DNA from: an uncultured Caulobacter sp.
Lineage (GTDB): Bacteria > Pseudomonadota > Alphaproteobacteria > Caulobacterales > Caulobacteraceae
Direction of reading: 5' to 3'
Length of the DNA stretch: 26,689 nt
Assembly (NCBI RefSeq): GCF_937900395.1
Contig: NZ_CALCDX010000162.1
Coordinates: 1 to 26,689 of the forward strand
Both the position numbers and the translations under genes were made by a program. The notes under the pieces are model-generated. The model did no database searches, was not told the DNA's origin, and worked only from the letters and a program-made list of their open reading frames with translations. Numbering within the stretch: position 1 is the first letter of the stretch; each line of letters begins with the position of its first letter. Positions 7,700 through 15,811 of the stretch are shown piece after piece.

Positions 7700-7854
7700 A
7701 TAAGTCGATCGACACGGACGCCGAGAAGCTGGCCGCCAAGAAGGCGCGCGATGGCCGCAACATCGCCATCGGCCTGGGTCTCGCGGCCTTCGTCGTCCTG
7801 GTCTTCGTGGTCACCCTGGTGAGGCTGAGCGGCAATGTCCATCCGCACCCCTAA
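7696..7854 (+). CDS. Small CoxF-like membrane protein of the oxidase cluster
   Basis: 52 residues from a GTG start: a charged, Lys-rich N-terminus (MNKSIDTDAEKLAAKKARDG), one strong membrane helix at about residues 23-43, and a short tail ending HPHP. It overlaps ctaB by four bases and ctaG by 20. That arrangement, with the shape 'basic tail plus one helix' between ctaB and ctaG, matches the small CoxF-type proteins of alphaproteobacterial cox operons. Their role in oxidase assembly is assumed, not well established. It is too short for many gene callers. The call rests on position and topology more than on sequence identity. Confidence 0.75.
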   Translation: MNKSIDTDAEKLAAKKARDGRNIAIGLGLAAFVVLVFVVTLVRLSGNVHPHP

Positions 7855-8509
7855 GGCGCCCCCAAAAGCCCCTAGGGGGCCGCTGACCCCGCAGGAGGCC
7901 ATGGCCCGCCGTAACGGCCGGGTCGCGCTGATCTGCGCGGCGGCCTTCTTTGGCATGGTCGGCGCGGCCTACGCCGCCGTGCCGCTGTACAAGCTGTTCT
8001 GCCAGGTCACCGGCTTCGATGGCACGGTCCGCAAGGCCGAGGCCAAGCCGACGCGGATTCTCGATCGCAAGGTCACCATCCGCTTCGACGCCAACATCCG
8101 CGAGCTGCCCTGGAAGTTCCAGACGATGCAGGCCAGCCAGGACGTCCGCATCGGCGACACGGGCCTGGCCTTCTTCAAGGTCACCAACCCGACCGACAAG
8201 CCGATCACCGGGCGGGCGCTGTACAACGTGGTGCCGGAGTCGGCTGGGCCGTACTTCCAGAAGCTGGAGTGCTTCTGTTTCACCAGCCAGACGATCCAGC
8301 CCCATCAGACGGTGGAGTTCCCGGTCGTCTACTTCGTGGATCCCCAATTCGCGGACGATCCCGAGACCAAGGGCAAGAGCGAGATCACGCTCAGCTACAC
8401 GTTCTTCCCCGCCGTCGAAGACGGCAAAGGCAAGACGGGCCAAGTCGCCGCCGCGACGACGCCCCGCATCGTCGAACCTCTTGGCGGCAAGCCGTCGAGA
8501 GGGCTATAG
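7835..8509 (+). CDS. ctaG: Cytochrome c oxidase assembly protein CtaG/Cox11 (copper delivery to CuB)
   Basis: 224 residues. Cox11-type proteins are anchored in the inner membrane with a periplasmic domain that inserts copper into the CuB site of subunit I. One membrane helix lies at about 29-49, followed by VPLYKLFCQVTGFDG with the conserved Cys56. The copper-binding pair is in KLECFCFTSQ (Cys146 and Cys148). The late YFVDPQFADDPE and ITLSYTFFP segments are also family hallmarks. The start lies inside the 3' end of the CoxF-like gene (20-base overlap), which suggests coupled translation. This is Cox11-type CtaG, not the unrelated Bacillus CtaG. Confidence 0.95.
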   Translation: MSIRTPKAPPKAPRGPLTPQEAMARRNGRVALICAAAFFGMVGAAYAAVPLYKLFCQVTGFDGTVRKAEAKPTRILDRKVTIRFDANIRELPWKFQTMQASQDVRIGDTGLAFFKVTNPTDKPITGRALYNVVPESAGPYFQKLECFCFTSQTIQPHQTVEFPVVYFVDPQFADDPETKGKSEITLSYTFFPAVEDGKGKTGQVAAATTPRIVEPLGGKPSRGL

Positions 8510-8578
8510 GATTCAACAAGATCGCGGCGCGGGGGGACCAGCGACCGTGCTCAGAGGGATATAAGGGTTAGCAGCAAC

Positions 8579-9451
8579 ATGGCCGGCGCCGTCAAACACG
8601 ACTACCACATCCTTCCGCCCAGCCCCTGGCCGTTCGTCGGCTCGATGGCCGCGACCGTCATGGCGATCGGCCTGATCGGCTGGATCAAGGGCGGCGTCCT
8701 GGGCATCGACAAGGGCAACTGGGCGATCTTCGCCGCGGGCCTGGCCGGCGTGCTCTACACCATGTTCGGCTGGTGGGCCGACGTGGCCAAGGAAGCCAAG
8801 GCCGGCGATCACACCCCGGTCGTCTCGATCGGCCTGCGCTACGGCATGATCCTTTTCATCGCCTCGGAAGTGATGTTCTTCGTGGCGTGGTTCTGGATGT
8901 TCTTCGAGATGGCGCTGTTCCACGGGCACCGCACGCTGTCGTCGATCGAGGAAGTCCGCACCGCCTGGGCCACCTGGCCGCCCGCCGGCGTCGAGACCGT
9001 CTCGCCGTGGCACCTGCCGCTGGTCAACACCCTGACGCTGCTGCTGTCGGGCACGACCGTGACCTGGGCGCACCACGCGCTGCAAGTCGGCGACCGCAAG
9101 GGCGCCAAGTGGGGCCTGATCCTGACCATCCTGCTCGGCGCGCTGTTCACGACCATCCAGGTCTATGAATACGCCCACATCAACCACGAGCAGCTGTTCT
9201 ACTCGGAAGCGGCCGCCAATTCGGGCCTCTATGGTTCGACCTTCTTCCTGGCCACCGGCTTCCACGGCTTCCACGTGTTCGTCGGCACGATCTTCCTGAT
9301 CGTCTGCCTGATCCGCCTGATGAACGGCGCCTTTACGCCCAAGCAGCACTTCGGCTTCGAAGCGGCCGCGTGGTACTGGCACTTCGTGGACGTCGTCTGG
9401 CTGTTCCTGTTCGCCTTCATCTACGTGATCTTCGGGGCCTCGGCTCACTAG
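8579..9451 (+). CDS. ctaE: Cytochrome c oxidase subunit III
   Basis: 290 residues. It is the seven-helix subunit that stabilises subunit I and helps sustain proton uptake. The N-terminal HDYHILPPSPWPFVGS is the usual opening. SEVMFFVAWFWMFFE holds the conserved acidic residue of the lipid cleft. TVTWAHHALQVGDRKGAKWG, GLYGSTFFLATGFHGFHV and the terminal AAWYWHFVDVVWLFLF are all typical. It begins 69 bases after ctaG and closes the oxidase operon, with a strong terminator 18 bases past its stop. Confidence 0.97.
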   Translation: MAGAVKHDYHILPPSPWPFVGSMAATVMAIGLIGWIKGGVLGIDKGNWAIFAAGLAGVLYTMFGWWADVAKEAKAGDHTPVVSIGLRYGMILFIASEVMFFVAWFWMFFEMALFHGHRTLSSIEEVRTAWATWPPAGVETVSPWHLPLVNTLTLLLSGTTVTWAHHALQVGDRKGAKWGLILTILLGALFTTIQVYEYAHINHEQLFYSEAAANSGLYGSTFFLATGFHGFHVFVGTIFLIVCLIRLMNGAFTPKQHFGFEAAAWYWHFVDVVWLFLFAFIYVIFGASAH

Positions 9452-9468
9452 ATCGAAAGATCCCAAGG

Positions 9469-9503
9469 GGCCCGGAACGCCGACCAGCGTTCCGGGCCTT
9501 TTT
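9469..9503 (+). terminator. Intrinsic terminator after ctaE
   Basis: A 12-bp perfect stem, GGCCCGGAACGC (9469-9480) with GCGTTCCGGGCC (9487-9498), has a six-base loop CGACCA and is followed directly by TTTTT (9499-9503). It is the clearest terminator in the window and separates the oxidase operon from the DUF983/SURF1 genes. Confidence 0.92.
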
Positions 9504-9549
9504 CGTTTTCAAGGATATCGCCGCCGGCGGTCGGGACTTGAAAAGCGCC

Positions 9550-9659
9550 GCCTCCCTAGGCCTTGTGCCTAGGGCCCATGGTTCAGCCGAACCGTCGTGG
9601 ATCGTCGGGGCGCGCGCGGCGGCCGACGCATGGGTCCTCGCCACCAGGGCGAGGAAGGC
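9550..9659. repeat. Structured intergenic repeat, copy A
   Basis: Layout, outside to inside: outer arms GCCT (9550-9553) and AGGC (9656-9659); left hairpin CCCTAGGC-CTTGT-GCCTAGGG (9554-9574); CCCATGGTTCAGC (9575-9587); a middle part with CGTCGG/CCGACG arms; ATGGGT (9630-9635), whose ATGGG can pair with CCCAT; right hairpin CCTCGCC-ACCAG-GGCGAGG (9636-9654). The same layout recurs in copy B (18263-18375) with different stem bases but the same left loop and core. It sits in the leader of the DUF983 gene, ending 36 bases before its ATG. Confidence 0.7.
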
Positions 9660-9695
9660 AGTTTAGGTGATGTTTATGTCCGGACGGACCGCACG

Positions 9696-10058
9696 ATGAC
9701 CAAAACCAATCCCTACGCCGCCGGCGCGTGCGGCCTGTGCCCCCACTGCGGCGAGGGCTATCTGTTCGACGGCTTCCTGAAGGTGACGCCGGTCTGCGAG
9801 GCCTGCGGCTTCGAGCTGGGCAAGTACGAGACCGGCGATGGCGCGGCGACCTTCGTGATCCTGATCGCCGGGACCGTCTGCGCGTTCGGCGCCCTGTTCT
9901 CGATGTTCGCCTGGAACTGGCCTGTTTGGCTGCTGCTGCTGGTGTGGCTGCCGGCGGTGTTCGTGATCACCCTGGGGCTGATGCGTCCGGCCAAGGGGCT
10001 TATGGTCGCCGCCCAGGTCGCGCAGAAGGCCTCGGAGGCCGGCCGCCGCGATGTCTGA
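9696..10058 (+). CDS. DUF983 zinc-ribbon membrane protein
   Basis: 120 residues. Two Cys pairs (CPHC at 15-18 and CEAC at 34-37) form a zinc-ribbon-like N-terminus. Two membrane helices follow at about 50-95. DUF983 proteins are often encoded next to SURF1 in alphaproteobacterial oxidase clusters, but their biochemical role is not settled. Here the stop overlaps the SURF1 start by eight bases. I start at the ATG at 9696 because the conserved part begins almost at once. The gene lies after the oxidase terminator, so it needs its own promoter or read-through. Confidence 0.88.
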   Translation: MTKTNPYAAGACGLCPHCGEGYLFDGFLKVTPVCEACGFELGKYETGDGAATFVILIAGTVCAFGALFSMFAWNWPVWLLLLVWLPAVFVITLGLMRPAKGLMVAAQVAQKASEAGRRDV

Positions 10059-10737
10059 GATCTCTCCGGGGAAAGCCGGCTTCCCCGTCGGCCTGACGAT
10101 CGCCACGGCGGTCGCCTTCGCCATCCTCTGCGGCCTGGGGACCTGGCAACTCCAGCGTCTGCACTGGAAGCAAGGCGTGCTGGTCCGGATCGAGGCCCTG
10201 AAGACCGCGCCGGCCATGCCGCTGGTCCAGGTGCTGACGGAAAAGGCTCGCCCCGAGGACCTGGCCTGGACGCGGGTCAGCGTCGATTGCGGCGACGTGG
10301 CCGGCGAGCCGCTGCCGCTGGTCTATGGCGTCCGTGACGGCGACGTGGTCTGGCGCGCCCAAGCCCCCTGCGCGGTGCTGGCCGGCCCCTACAACATGAT
10401 CCTGGTCGACCGCGGCCTCGTTCCGGCCTTGAGCGGCCAGGTCGCCCCGCCGCGGCGGTCCTTCGACCCGCCCCGCCGCGTGGTCGGCGTGCTGACGCCA
10501 ATCGCCCAGCTGGGCGGCGATCGCGCCAAGGTCCTCGAGCGCTTCCCGGGTCGCAAGCCCGCCCCGCTGGTGCTGATGGCCGAGACCGAGACCCCCGCGC
10601 CCGCCGGCATCGCGCCCGCGCCGCTTCCGGCAGAAATTTCCAATCGGCACCTAGAATACGCCCTGACGTGGTTTGGTCTTGCCGTAACCCTGCTGTTTAT
10701 CTATGCCGCCATGCTCTGGCGAAGAGTGAGACCCTGA
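10051..10737 (+). CDS. SURF1-family oxidase assembly protein
   Basis: 228 residues. SURF1/Shy1 proteins help place haem A into subunit I of cytochrome c oxidase. The topology is typical: one membrane helix at the N-terminus (about 13-32) leading into LGTWQLQRLHWKQ, a periplasmic middle with TRVSVDC and ILVDRGLVP, and a C-terminal helix after NRHLEYALTWFGLAV. The start overlaps DUF983 by eight bases. The stop shares one base with the thrC start (TGATG), so the three genes are probably translated in a coupled way. Confidence 0.93.
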   Translation: MSEISPGKAGFPVGLTIATAVAFAILCGLGTWQLQRLHWKQGVLVRIEALKTAPAMPLVQVLTEKARPEDLAWTRVSVDCGDVAGEPLPLVYGVRDGDVVWRAQAPCAVLAGPYNMILVDRGLVPALSGQVAPPRRSFDPPRRVVGVLTPIAQLGGDRAKVLERFPGRKPAPLVLMAETETPAPAGIAPAPLPAEISNRHLEYALTWFGLAVTLLFIYAAMLWRRVRP

Positions 10738-12134
10738 TGCGTTACGTGTCGACCCGCGGGCAGTCCGCGCCCATCGGCTTCCTGGATGCGGTGCTGGCCG
10801 GCCTGGCGCCCGACGGTGGCCTGTATGTCCCGTCCGAATGGCCGAGCTTCCGCTCGTCCGAGATCGCGGCCTTCGCCGGCAAGAGCTACGCCGAGGTCGC
10901 CGCCGCCGTGGTCGGCAAGTTCGTCGGCGACGACATCCCCAAGGAGGACCTGGCCCAGATGTGCGAGGAGGCCTACGCCACCTTCGCCCACACCGCCGTC
11001 GTCCCGCTGAAGCAGCTGGGCCCCAACCAGTTCCTGCTGGAGCTGTTCCACGGCCCGACCCTGGCTTTCAAAGATGTCGCCATGCAGCTGCTGGGTCGCC
11101 TCTACGACTACGTGCTCGAGCGCCAGTCGCGGAAGATGACCATCATCTGCGCCACCTCCGGCGACACGGGCGGCGCGGCCGTCGAGGCGTTCCGGGGTCG
11201 CAAGAACGCCCGTATCGTCGCGCTCTTCCCGGAAGGCCGGATCAGCGAGGTGCAGCGCCGGTTCATGACCACGGCGACCGACGCCAACGTCGCCTGTATT
11301 TCGGTGCTGGGTTCGTTCGACGACTGCCAGGCGATCGTCAAACAGGCCTTCCAGGACGACCAGTTCCGCCACGGTGTCGACCTCTCGGGCGTCAACTCGA
11401 TCAACTGGGCGCGGATCGCGGCCCAGAGCGTCTACTACTTCACCGCCGCCGTCGCCCTGGGCGCGCCGGCCCGTGAAGTCGCGTTCGTGGTGCCGACCGG
11501 CAATTTCGGCGACGCCTACGCCGCCTTCGTCGCCAAGAAGCTGGGCCTGCCGATCTGCTCGATCACGGCGGCGACCAACTCCAACGACATCCTGGCCCGC
11601 GCCTTCGAGACCGGCCGCTACGCCCGCGGCGCCGTGGCCGCGACCCAGAGCCCGGCCATGGACATCCAGGTCGCCAGCAATTTCGAGCGACTCTACTTCG
11701 AGGCGGTCCGCCGCGACGCCGTCGAGACCGAGCGCGCCTTCCGCGCCTTCGCCGACACCGGCCTGCTCGACATCCCGCCCGCCGCCCACGCCTGGATGCG
11801 CGAGCTGTTCCGCGGCGCGTCGGTCAGCGAGGCCGACACCGCCAAGACCATGCTCTCGACGCTGAATGAGACCGGCGAGATCGTCGATCCGCACACCGCC
11901 GTCGGCCTCGCCGCCGCGCGCGGCGTCGACGTCAAGCCGTCGATCCCGGTCGTCGTGCTGTCCACCGCCCACCCGGCCAAGTTCCCGGAGGCCGTCGCCG
12001 CCGCCATCGGCATTCCTCCGGTCACGCCGCGCGCCACGCCCGACCTCTCCAAGAAGCCGGAGAAGTTCGAGCGCCTGCCCGCCGACGGCGCCGCCGTGAA
12101 GGCCTTCGTCCGCACCTTCGCGGCGAACACCTGA
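10737..12134 (+). CDS. thrC: Threonine synthase
   Basis: 465 residues. This PLP enzyme converts O-phosphohomoserine to threonine. MRYVSTRGQSAPIGFLDAVL is the typical opening of the longer proteobacterial form. The PLP lysine is Lys112 in HGPTLAFKDVAMQLLGR. ATSGDTGGAAVEAFRG and VPTGNFGDAYAAFVAKKLGL are the phosphate- and PLP-binding loops. I start at 10737 (TGATG overlap with the SURF1 stop), not at an upstream in-frame ATG inside SURF1. Its place behind oxidase assembly genes looks like an operon of convenience, not a metabolic link. Confidence 0.96.
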   Translation: MRYVSTRGQSAPIGFLDAVLAGLAPDGGLYVPSEWPSFRSSEIAAFAGKSYAEVAAAVVGKFVGDDIPKEDLAQMCEEAYATFAHTAVVPLKQLGPNQFLLELFHGPTLAFKDVAMQLLGRLYDYVLERQSRKMTIICATSGDTGGAAVEAFRGRKNARIVALFPEGRISEVQRRFMTTATDANVACISVLGSFDDCQAIVKQAFQDDQFRHGVDLSGVNSINWARIAAQSVYYFTAAVALGAPAREVAFVVPTGNFGDAYAAFVAKKLGLPICSITAATNSNDILARAFETGRYARGAVAATQSPAMDIQVASNFERLYFEAVRRDAVETERAFRAFADTGLLDIPPAAHAWMRELFRGASVSEADTAKTMLSTLNETGEIVDPHTAVGLAAARGVDVKPSIPVVVLSTAHPAKFPEAVAAAIGIPPVTPRATPDLSKKPEKFERLPADGAAVKAFVRTFAANT

Positions 12135-12210
12135 CGGCGATCGGCCCACGGAGTGGTCCCTCTAGGTGGTCGGCGGGGCGTTTAGCGACTATATGCAGCG
12201 CCCCCTTCCT

Positions 12211-12230
12211 CTCCCCCTTTTCCGGGGGAG
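12211..12230. terminator. Hairpin between thrC and the M16 peptidase gene
   Basis: CTCCCCC-TTTTCC-GGGGGAG has a perfect 7-bp stem. It lies in the 112-base gap with no gene, 16 bases before the next ATG. No T-run follows on the plus strand. It could be a weak terminator, a message-stability element, or a copy of a short GC-rich intergenic repeat. Confidence 0.4.
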
Positions 12231-12246
12231 GCGTACAAAGAGCTGA

Positions 12247-13518
12247 ATGACCGCCACCCTCCGCACCCTGAAGAACGGCGTCCGCGTCGTCTGTGATCCG
12301 ATGCCGGGCCTCGAGACCCTGGCGCTCAGCGTGGTGGCCGGCCGCGGCGCGGCCTATGAGGACCCCGAACGGTCCGGCTGGTCCCATCTGCTGGAGCACA
12401 TGGTGTTCAAGGGCGCCGGCCAGCGCTCGGCCCGCGACATCGTCGAGGTGATCGAAAGCGCCGGCGGCTCGATCAACGCCGCCACCGGCTATGAGCGCAC
12501 CAGCTTCCAGGTGCGGGCGCTCAAGGGCGGTCTGGATCTGGGCATGGACGTGATCGCCGACCTCGTGCGGCGACCGACCCTCGATCCCGCCGACCTCGCC
12601 CGCGAGAAGCAGGTCGTCGCGCAGGAGATCGCCGAGGCGGCCGACGCGCCCGACGACTATGTCTTCGACCTGATCCAGCGCGCCAGCTGGGGCGACCATC
12701 CGGTGGGGCGACCGATCCTGGGCAGCGACCAGACCGTCGAGGCCGCCAGCGTCGAGGCCCTGTCCGAGTGGCGCGCTGCGCTCTACGCCGCCGACCGCCT
12801 GGTGATCAGCGCCACGGGCGCGGTCGAGGAGGCCGAGCTGATGGCCGCCGCCGAGCGCGCGTTCGGCGACCTGCCGGCGGAGTCCGGCGCGGCGGTTCCC
12901 GAGGCGGCCGACTTCGTGGGCGGTCCGCAGGCCGAGGCCCGCAAGCTGGAACAGAGCCACCTCGTCTTCATGCTGCCCGCCTGCGGCTCGCGCGACCGGG
13001 ACTATTTCGCCCTGCGCATCTTCGCCGAGGTGCTGGGCGGCGGCATGTCCTCGCGCTTGTTCCAGGAAGCGCGCGAGAAGCGGGGGCTCGCCTACAATAT
13101 CGACGCCTACGCCGACACCTACGCCGACCACGGCGCCCTGGGCATCTATGCCGGCTGCGCGGCCTCGGACGCGGTCGAGACGGCCAAGGTCTGCGCCGGC
13201 GAGCTCATCAAGCTGGTCGCGCATATCGACGACGCAGAGCTGGCCCGCGCCAAGGCCCAGCTGAAGGCCCACATGTTCATGGCCCGCGAGCAGCCGCTGT
13301 CGCGCGCCGAGCAGGGGGCGGGGCAGGTGTTGCTGTTCGACCGCCTCTACGCGCCGGCGGAGCTGGCCGCCGAGGTGGACGCGGTGACGGCCGAAGACGT
13401 TTCGCGACTGGGCCGCCGGCTGCTGTCCGGCCGGCGGGTCGCCTCGGCGGTGCTGGGCGCTAAGACCTCGCTGAAGGCCGGCGAGGCGTTCGACAAGACG
13501 CTGTTCTCCGCCGCCTGA
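12247..13518 (+). CDS. M16 family zinc peptidase (mitochondrial processing peptidase-like)
   Basis: 423 residues, the size of a one-chain M16B peptidase. The inverted zinc motif is HLLEH (His47, catalytic Glu50, His51). Glu127 in EKQVVAQEIAEAADAP supplies the third ligand. GGGMSSRLFQEAREKRGLAY in the second half is the conserved substrate-binding segment of the family. All catalytic residues are present, so it should be active. In bacteria these enzymes degrade or process peptides, and the substrate cannot be read from the sequence. The GNAT gene follows 17 bases later. Confidence 0.93.
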   Translation: MTATLRTLKNGVRVVCDPMPGLETLALSVVAGRGAAYEDPERSGWSHLLEHMVFKGAGQRSARDIVEVIESAGGSINAATGYERTSFQVRALKGGLDLGMDVIADLVRRPTLDPADLAREKQVVAQEIAEAADAPDDYVFDLIQRASWGDHPVGRPILGSDQTVEAASVEALSEWRAALYAADRLVISATGAVEEAELMAAAERAFGDLPAESGAAVPEAADFVGGPQAEARKLEQSHLVFMLPACGSRDRDYFALRIFAEVLGGGMSSRLFQEAREKRGLAYNIDAYADTYADHGALGIYAGCAASDAVETAKVCAGELIKLVAHIDDAELARAKAQLKAHMFMAREQPLSRAEQGAGQVLLFDRLYAPAELAAEVDAVTAEDVSRLGRRLLSGRRVASAVLGAKTSLKAGEAFDKTLFSAA

Positions 13519-13535
13519 CATCGGAGGATGCGCCG

Positions 13536-14108
13536 ATGCTTCCGTCGTTCCTGAAGCCCCGTCCCGCGCTCCGCCTGCAAGGTCGCGCCGTCTATCTGCG
13601 ACCGCCGAAACTCAGCGATCACAAGGCCTGGGCCACCCTGCGCGGGCGGTCGCGTTCGTTCCTGGAGCCGTGGGAGCCCGTCTGGCCTGAACATGACCTG
13701 ACCCGCGCCGCGTTCCGGGCGCGTCTGGCGGCCTATGCGCGCGAAATGGAGCTGGACGAGGCCTATCCGTTCTTCGTCTTCCGTCGCGCCGACGACGCCC
13801 TGGTCGGCGGCGTGCGGCTTTTTCACGTGCGGCGTGGCGTCGCCCAGACCGGAACCATCGGCTACTGGATCGGCCAGCCCTTCGCGCGCCAGGGCCACAC
13901 GCGCGACGCCGTCGAGACCCTGATCCGCTTCGCCTTCAAGGGCTTAGGCCTCCATCGGCTGGAGGCCGCCTGCATGCCCGAGAACGCGCCCTCGGCCGCG
14001 CTTCTGCTGAAATGTGGCTTTTCCGAGGAAGGATACGCCCGCGCTTATTTGAAAATTAACGGCGATTGGCGAGACCATCGTCTGTTCGGCTTGGTGGCGC
14101 CCGAGTGA
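13536..14108 (+). CDS. GNAT acetyltransferase, RimJ/RimL type
   Basis: 190 residues. The N-terminus LRLQGRAVYLRPPKLSDHKAW and the following WATLRGRSRSFLEPWEP are typical of RimJ-like N-acetyltransferases, which acetylate protein N-termini or small amines with acetyl-CoA. The acetyl-CoA loop is in GYWIGQPFARQGHTRDAV (R/QxxGxx). The C-terminal part LHRLEAACMPENAPSAALL with KCGFSEEGYAR matches motif B. GGAGG at 13523-13527 lies eight bases before the ATG at 13536. The substrate is not known. Confidence 0.9.
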   Translation: MLPSFLKPRPALRLQGRAVYLRPPKLSDHKAWATLRGRSRSFLEPWEPVWPEHDLTRAAFRARLAAYAREMELDEAYPFFVFRRADDALVGGVRLFHVRRGVAQTGTIGYWIGQPFARQGHTRDAVETLIRFAFKGLGLHRLEAACMPENAPSAALLLKCGFSEEGYARAYLKINGDWRDHRLFGLVAPE

Positions 14109-14143
14109 GTTAGGGCGACCGCGGCCGACGCGGCGGGACGGGA

Positions 14144-15811
14144 ATGTCTTTTCGGACAGGCGAACGGCGGATTTGGGACACGACCGCGACGCTCGAAGCG
14201 TTGGGCGGGGCCGATGTCGCGCTTTGGATCTGGGAGCCCGAGTCCGACCGCCTGCGCCTGAACGGCGCCGCCCGCGCCCTGGGCCTGGGTCCCTTGGCCC
14301 CCGAATGCTCCTCCGCCGCCTTCCGCGCCCTGGCCCTGCCGCAGGATCGCGCCCAGGCCGAGGAAGTGCTGAAAGTCCGTGAGCCTGGCCAACCGGTCGT
14401 CGCCCGTTTCCGCGTGCGCGGCGGCGAGGTCTGCCTGTGGCGCGGCGTCTGGTTGGAGGAAGGCGTGCGCGCCGCTGGCGTGGTCGCCGCCGAAACCAAG
14501 TTCGCCGCCTCGGAACGCTGCGACCTGACCGGTCTGCTCGATCGCCGCAGCTTCATAACCCGCGCCCGCGAGCGTCTGGCCGAGCCTGGCGCGCATGAGC
14601 TGGTCGTCGCGGACCTCGACCGCCTGCGCCGCCTGAACGAGGCGCTGGGCCATGATCGCGCCGATCTGGTCCTGGCCGCCCTGGGCTCGCGCCTGATCGC
14701 CGCCTTCCCGTCCGACGCCGTGCTGGGCCGCATCGGCGAGGACGAGTTCGCCGTGCTGTGCAAGCCCGACGGCTACGAGCCCGCCGAGATGCTGCGCGAG
14801 GCGCTGGAGCAGCCGCTGCGCATCGCCGGCTTCGACATACACCCCACGCTTTCCGTCGGCGCCGTCTCGGCCGAGGGCGGTCATGAGGCGCCCGATCCGG
14901 CCGAACTATTGCGCCGCGCCGAGCTGGCCGTGGAGGCCGCCGCCGCCGCGGGCCGGGGCGGCGCCGCCGCCTATGGCCGTTCGATGGAGACCGACGGCCT
15001 GTCGCGCCTGGCGCTGGAGGCCGACCTGCGCGGCGCCATCGGCCGCGGCGAGATCATTCCGTACTTCCAGCCCGTCGTGCGCCTGTCGACCGGGGCGCTT
15101 TCCGGCTTCGAGGCCCTGGCCCGCTGGATCCACCCGCGCCGGGGCATGCTGCCGCCGGACGAGTTCCTGCCGCTGATCGAAGAGATGGGGCTGATGAGCG
15201 AGCTGGGCGCGCACATGATGCACGCCGCCGCCCGCCAGCTGTCGATCTGGCGCGCCTGCCACCCGGCGATGAGCGCCATGACGGTCAGCGTCAACCTGTC
15301 GACCGGCGAGATCGACCGCCCGGGGCTCGTCGACGACGTCGCCCAGACCCTGCGCGACAACAACCTGCCGCGCGGCGCGCTGAAGCTGGAAGTCACCGAA
15401 AGCGACATCATGCGCGATCCCGAGCGCGCGGCCATGGTGCTCCGGACTCTGCGCGAAGCCGGCGCGGGCCTGGCGCTGGATGACTTCGGCACCGGCTTCT
15501 CGTCGCTGTCCTACCTGACGCGCCTGCCGTTCGACACGCTGAAGATCGACCGCTATTTCGTGCGGACCATGGGCGCCAACGCCGGTTCGGCCAAGATCGT
15601 CCGCTCGGTCGTCAAGCTGGGTCAGGATCTCGACCTCGAGGTCGTGGCCGAGGGCGTCGAGAACGCCGAGATGGCCCGCGCCCTGCAAGGTCTGGGCTGC
15701 GACTACGGCCAGGGCTTCGGCTACGCGCCGGCGCTGTCGCCGCAGGAGGCCGAGGTCTATCTGAACGAGGCCTATGTCGACGGCGCCGCGCCGGTGAAGG
15801 CGCGGGGTTAA
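14144..15811 (+). CDS. pdeA: Cyclic di-GMP phosphodiesterase PdeA (degenerate GGDEF plus EAL)
   Basis: 555 residues: a PAS-like N-terminus (about 15-115), a GGDEF domain (about 120-280) whose signature is GEDEF (198-202), and an EAL domain (about 290-545). EAL residues are intact: Glu323 (FEALARW), Asn384, Glu416, Asp446/Asp447 (DDFGTGFSSLSYL), Lys467, Glu503 and Gln523. This matches Caulobacter crescentus PdeA (CC3396) in length, motif spacing and the GEDEF change. From published work on that protein, the GGDEF-like domain binds GTP and activates c-di-GMP hydrolysis, and the protein is removed by ClpXP with CpdR at the swarmer-to-stalked transition. The C-terminus ends ARG; I recall the terminal residues mattering for degradation. 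Confidence 0.93.
   Translation: MSFRTGERRIWDTTATLEALGGADVALWIWEPESDRLRLNGAARALGLGPLAPECSSAAFRALALPQDRAQAEEVLKVREPGQPVVARFRVRGGEVCLWRGVWLEEGVRAAGVVAAETKFAASERCDLTGLLDRRSFITRARERLAEPGAHELVVADLDRLRRLNEALGHDRADLVLAALGSRLIAAFPSDAVLGRIGEDEFAVLCKPDGYEPAEMLREALEQPLRIAGFDIHPTLSVGAVSAEGGHEAPDPAELLRRAELAVEAAAAAGRGGAAAYGRSMETDGLSRLALEADLRGAIGRGEIIPYFQPVVRLSTGALSGFEALARWIHPRRGMLPPDEFLPLIEEMGLMSELGAHMMHAAARQLSIWRACHPAMSAMTVSVNLSTGEIDRPGLVDDVAQTLRDNNLPRGALKLEVTESDIMRDPERAAMVLRTLREAGAGLALDDFGTGFSSLSYLTRLPFDTLKIDRYFVRTMGANAGSAKIVRSVVKLGQDLDLEVVAEGVENAEMARALQGLGCDYGQGFGYAPALSPQEAEVYLNEAYVDGAAPVKARG

Noticed and set aside
9504..9695. A small protein gene in the gap before DUF983
   Set aside because: Short frames there have no ribosome-binding site and overlap the structured repeat. 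The repeat explains the sequence better.
10701..12149. 482-residue minus-strand frame opposite thrC
   Set aside because: Composition is low-complexity (Gly, Arg, Asp, Val) and no family is recognisable. thrC on the plus strand is complete.
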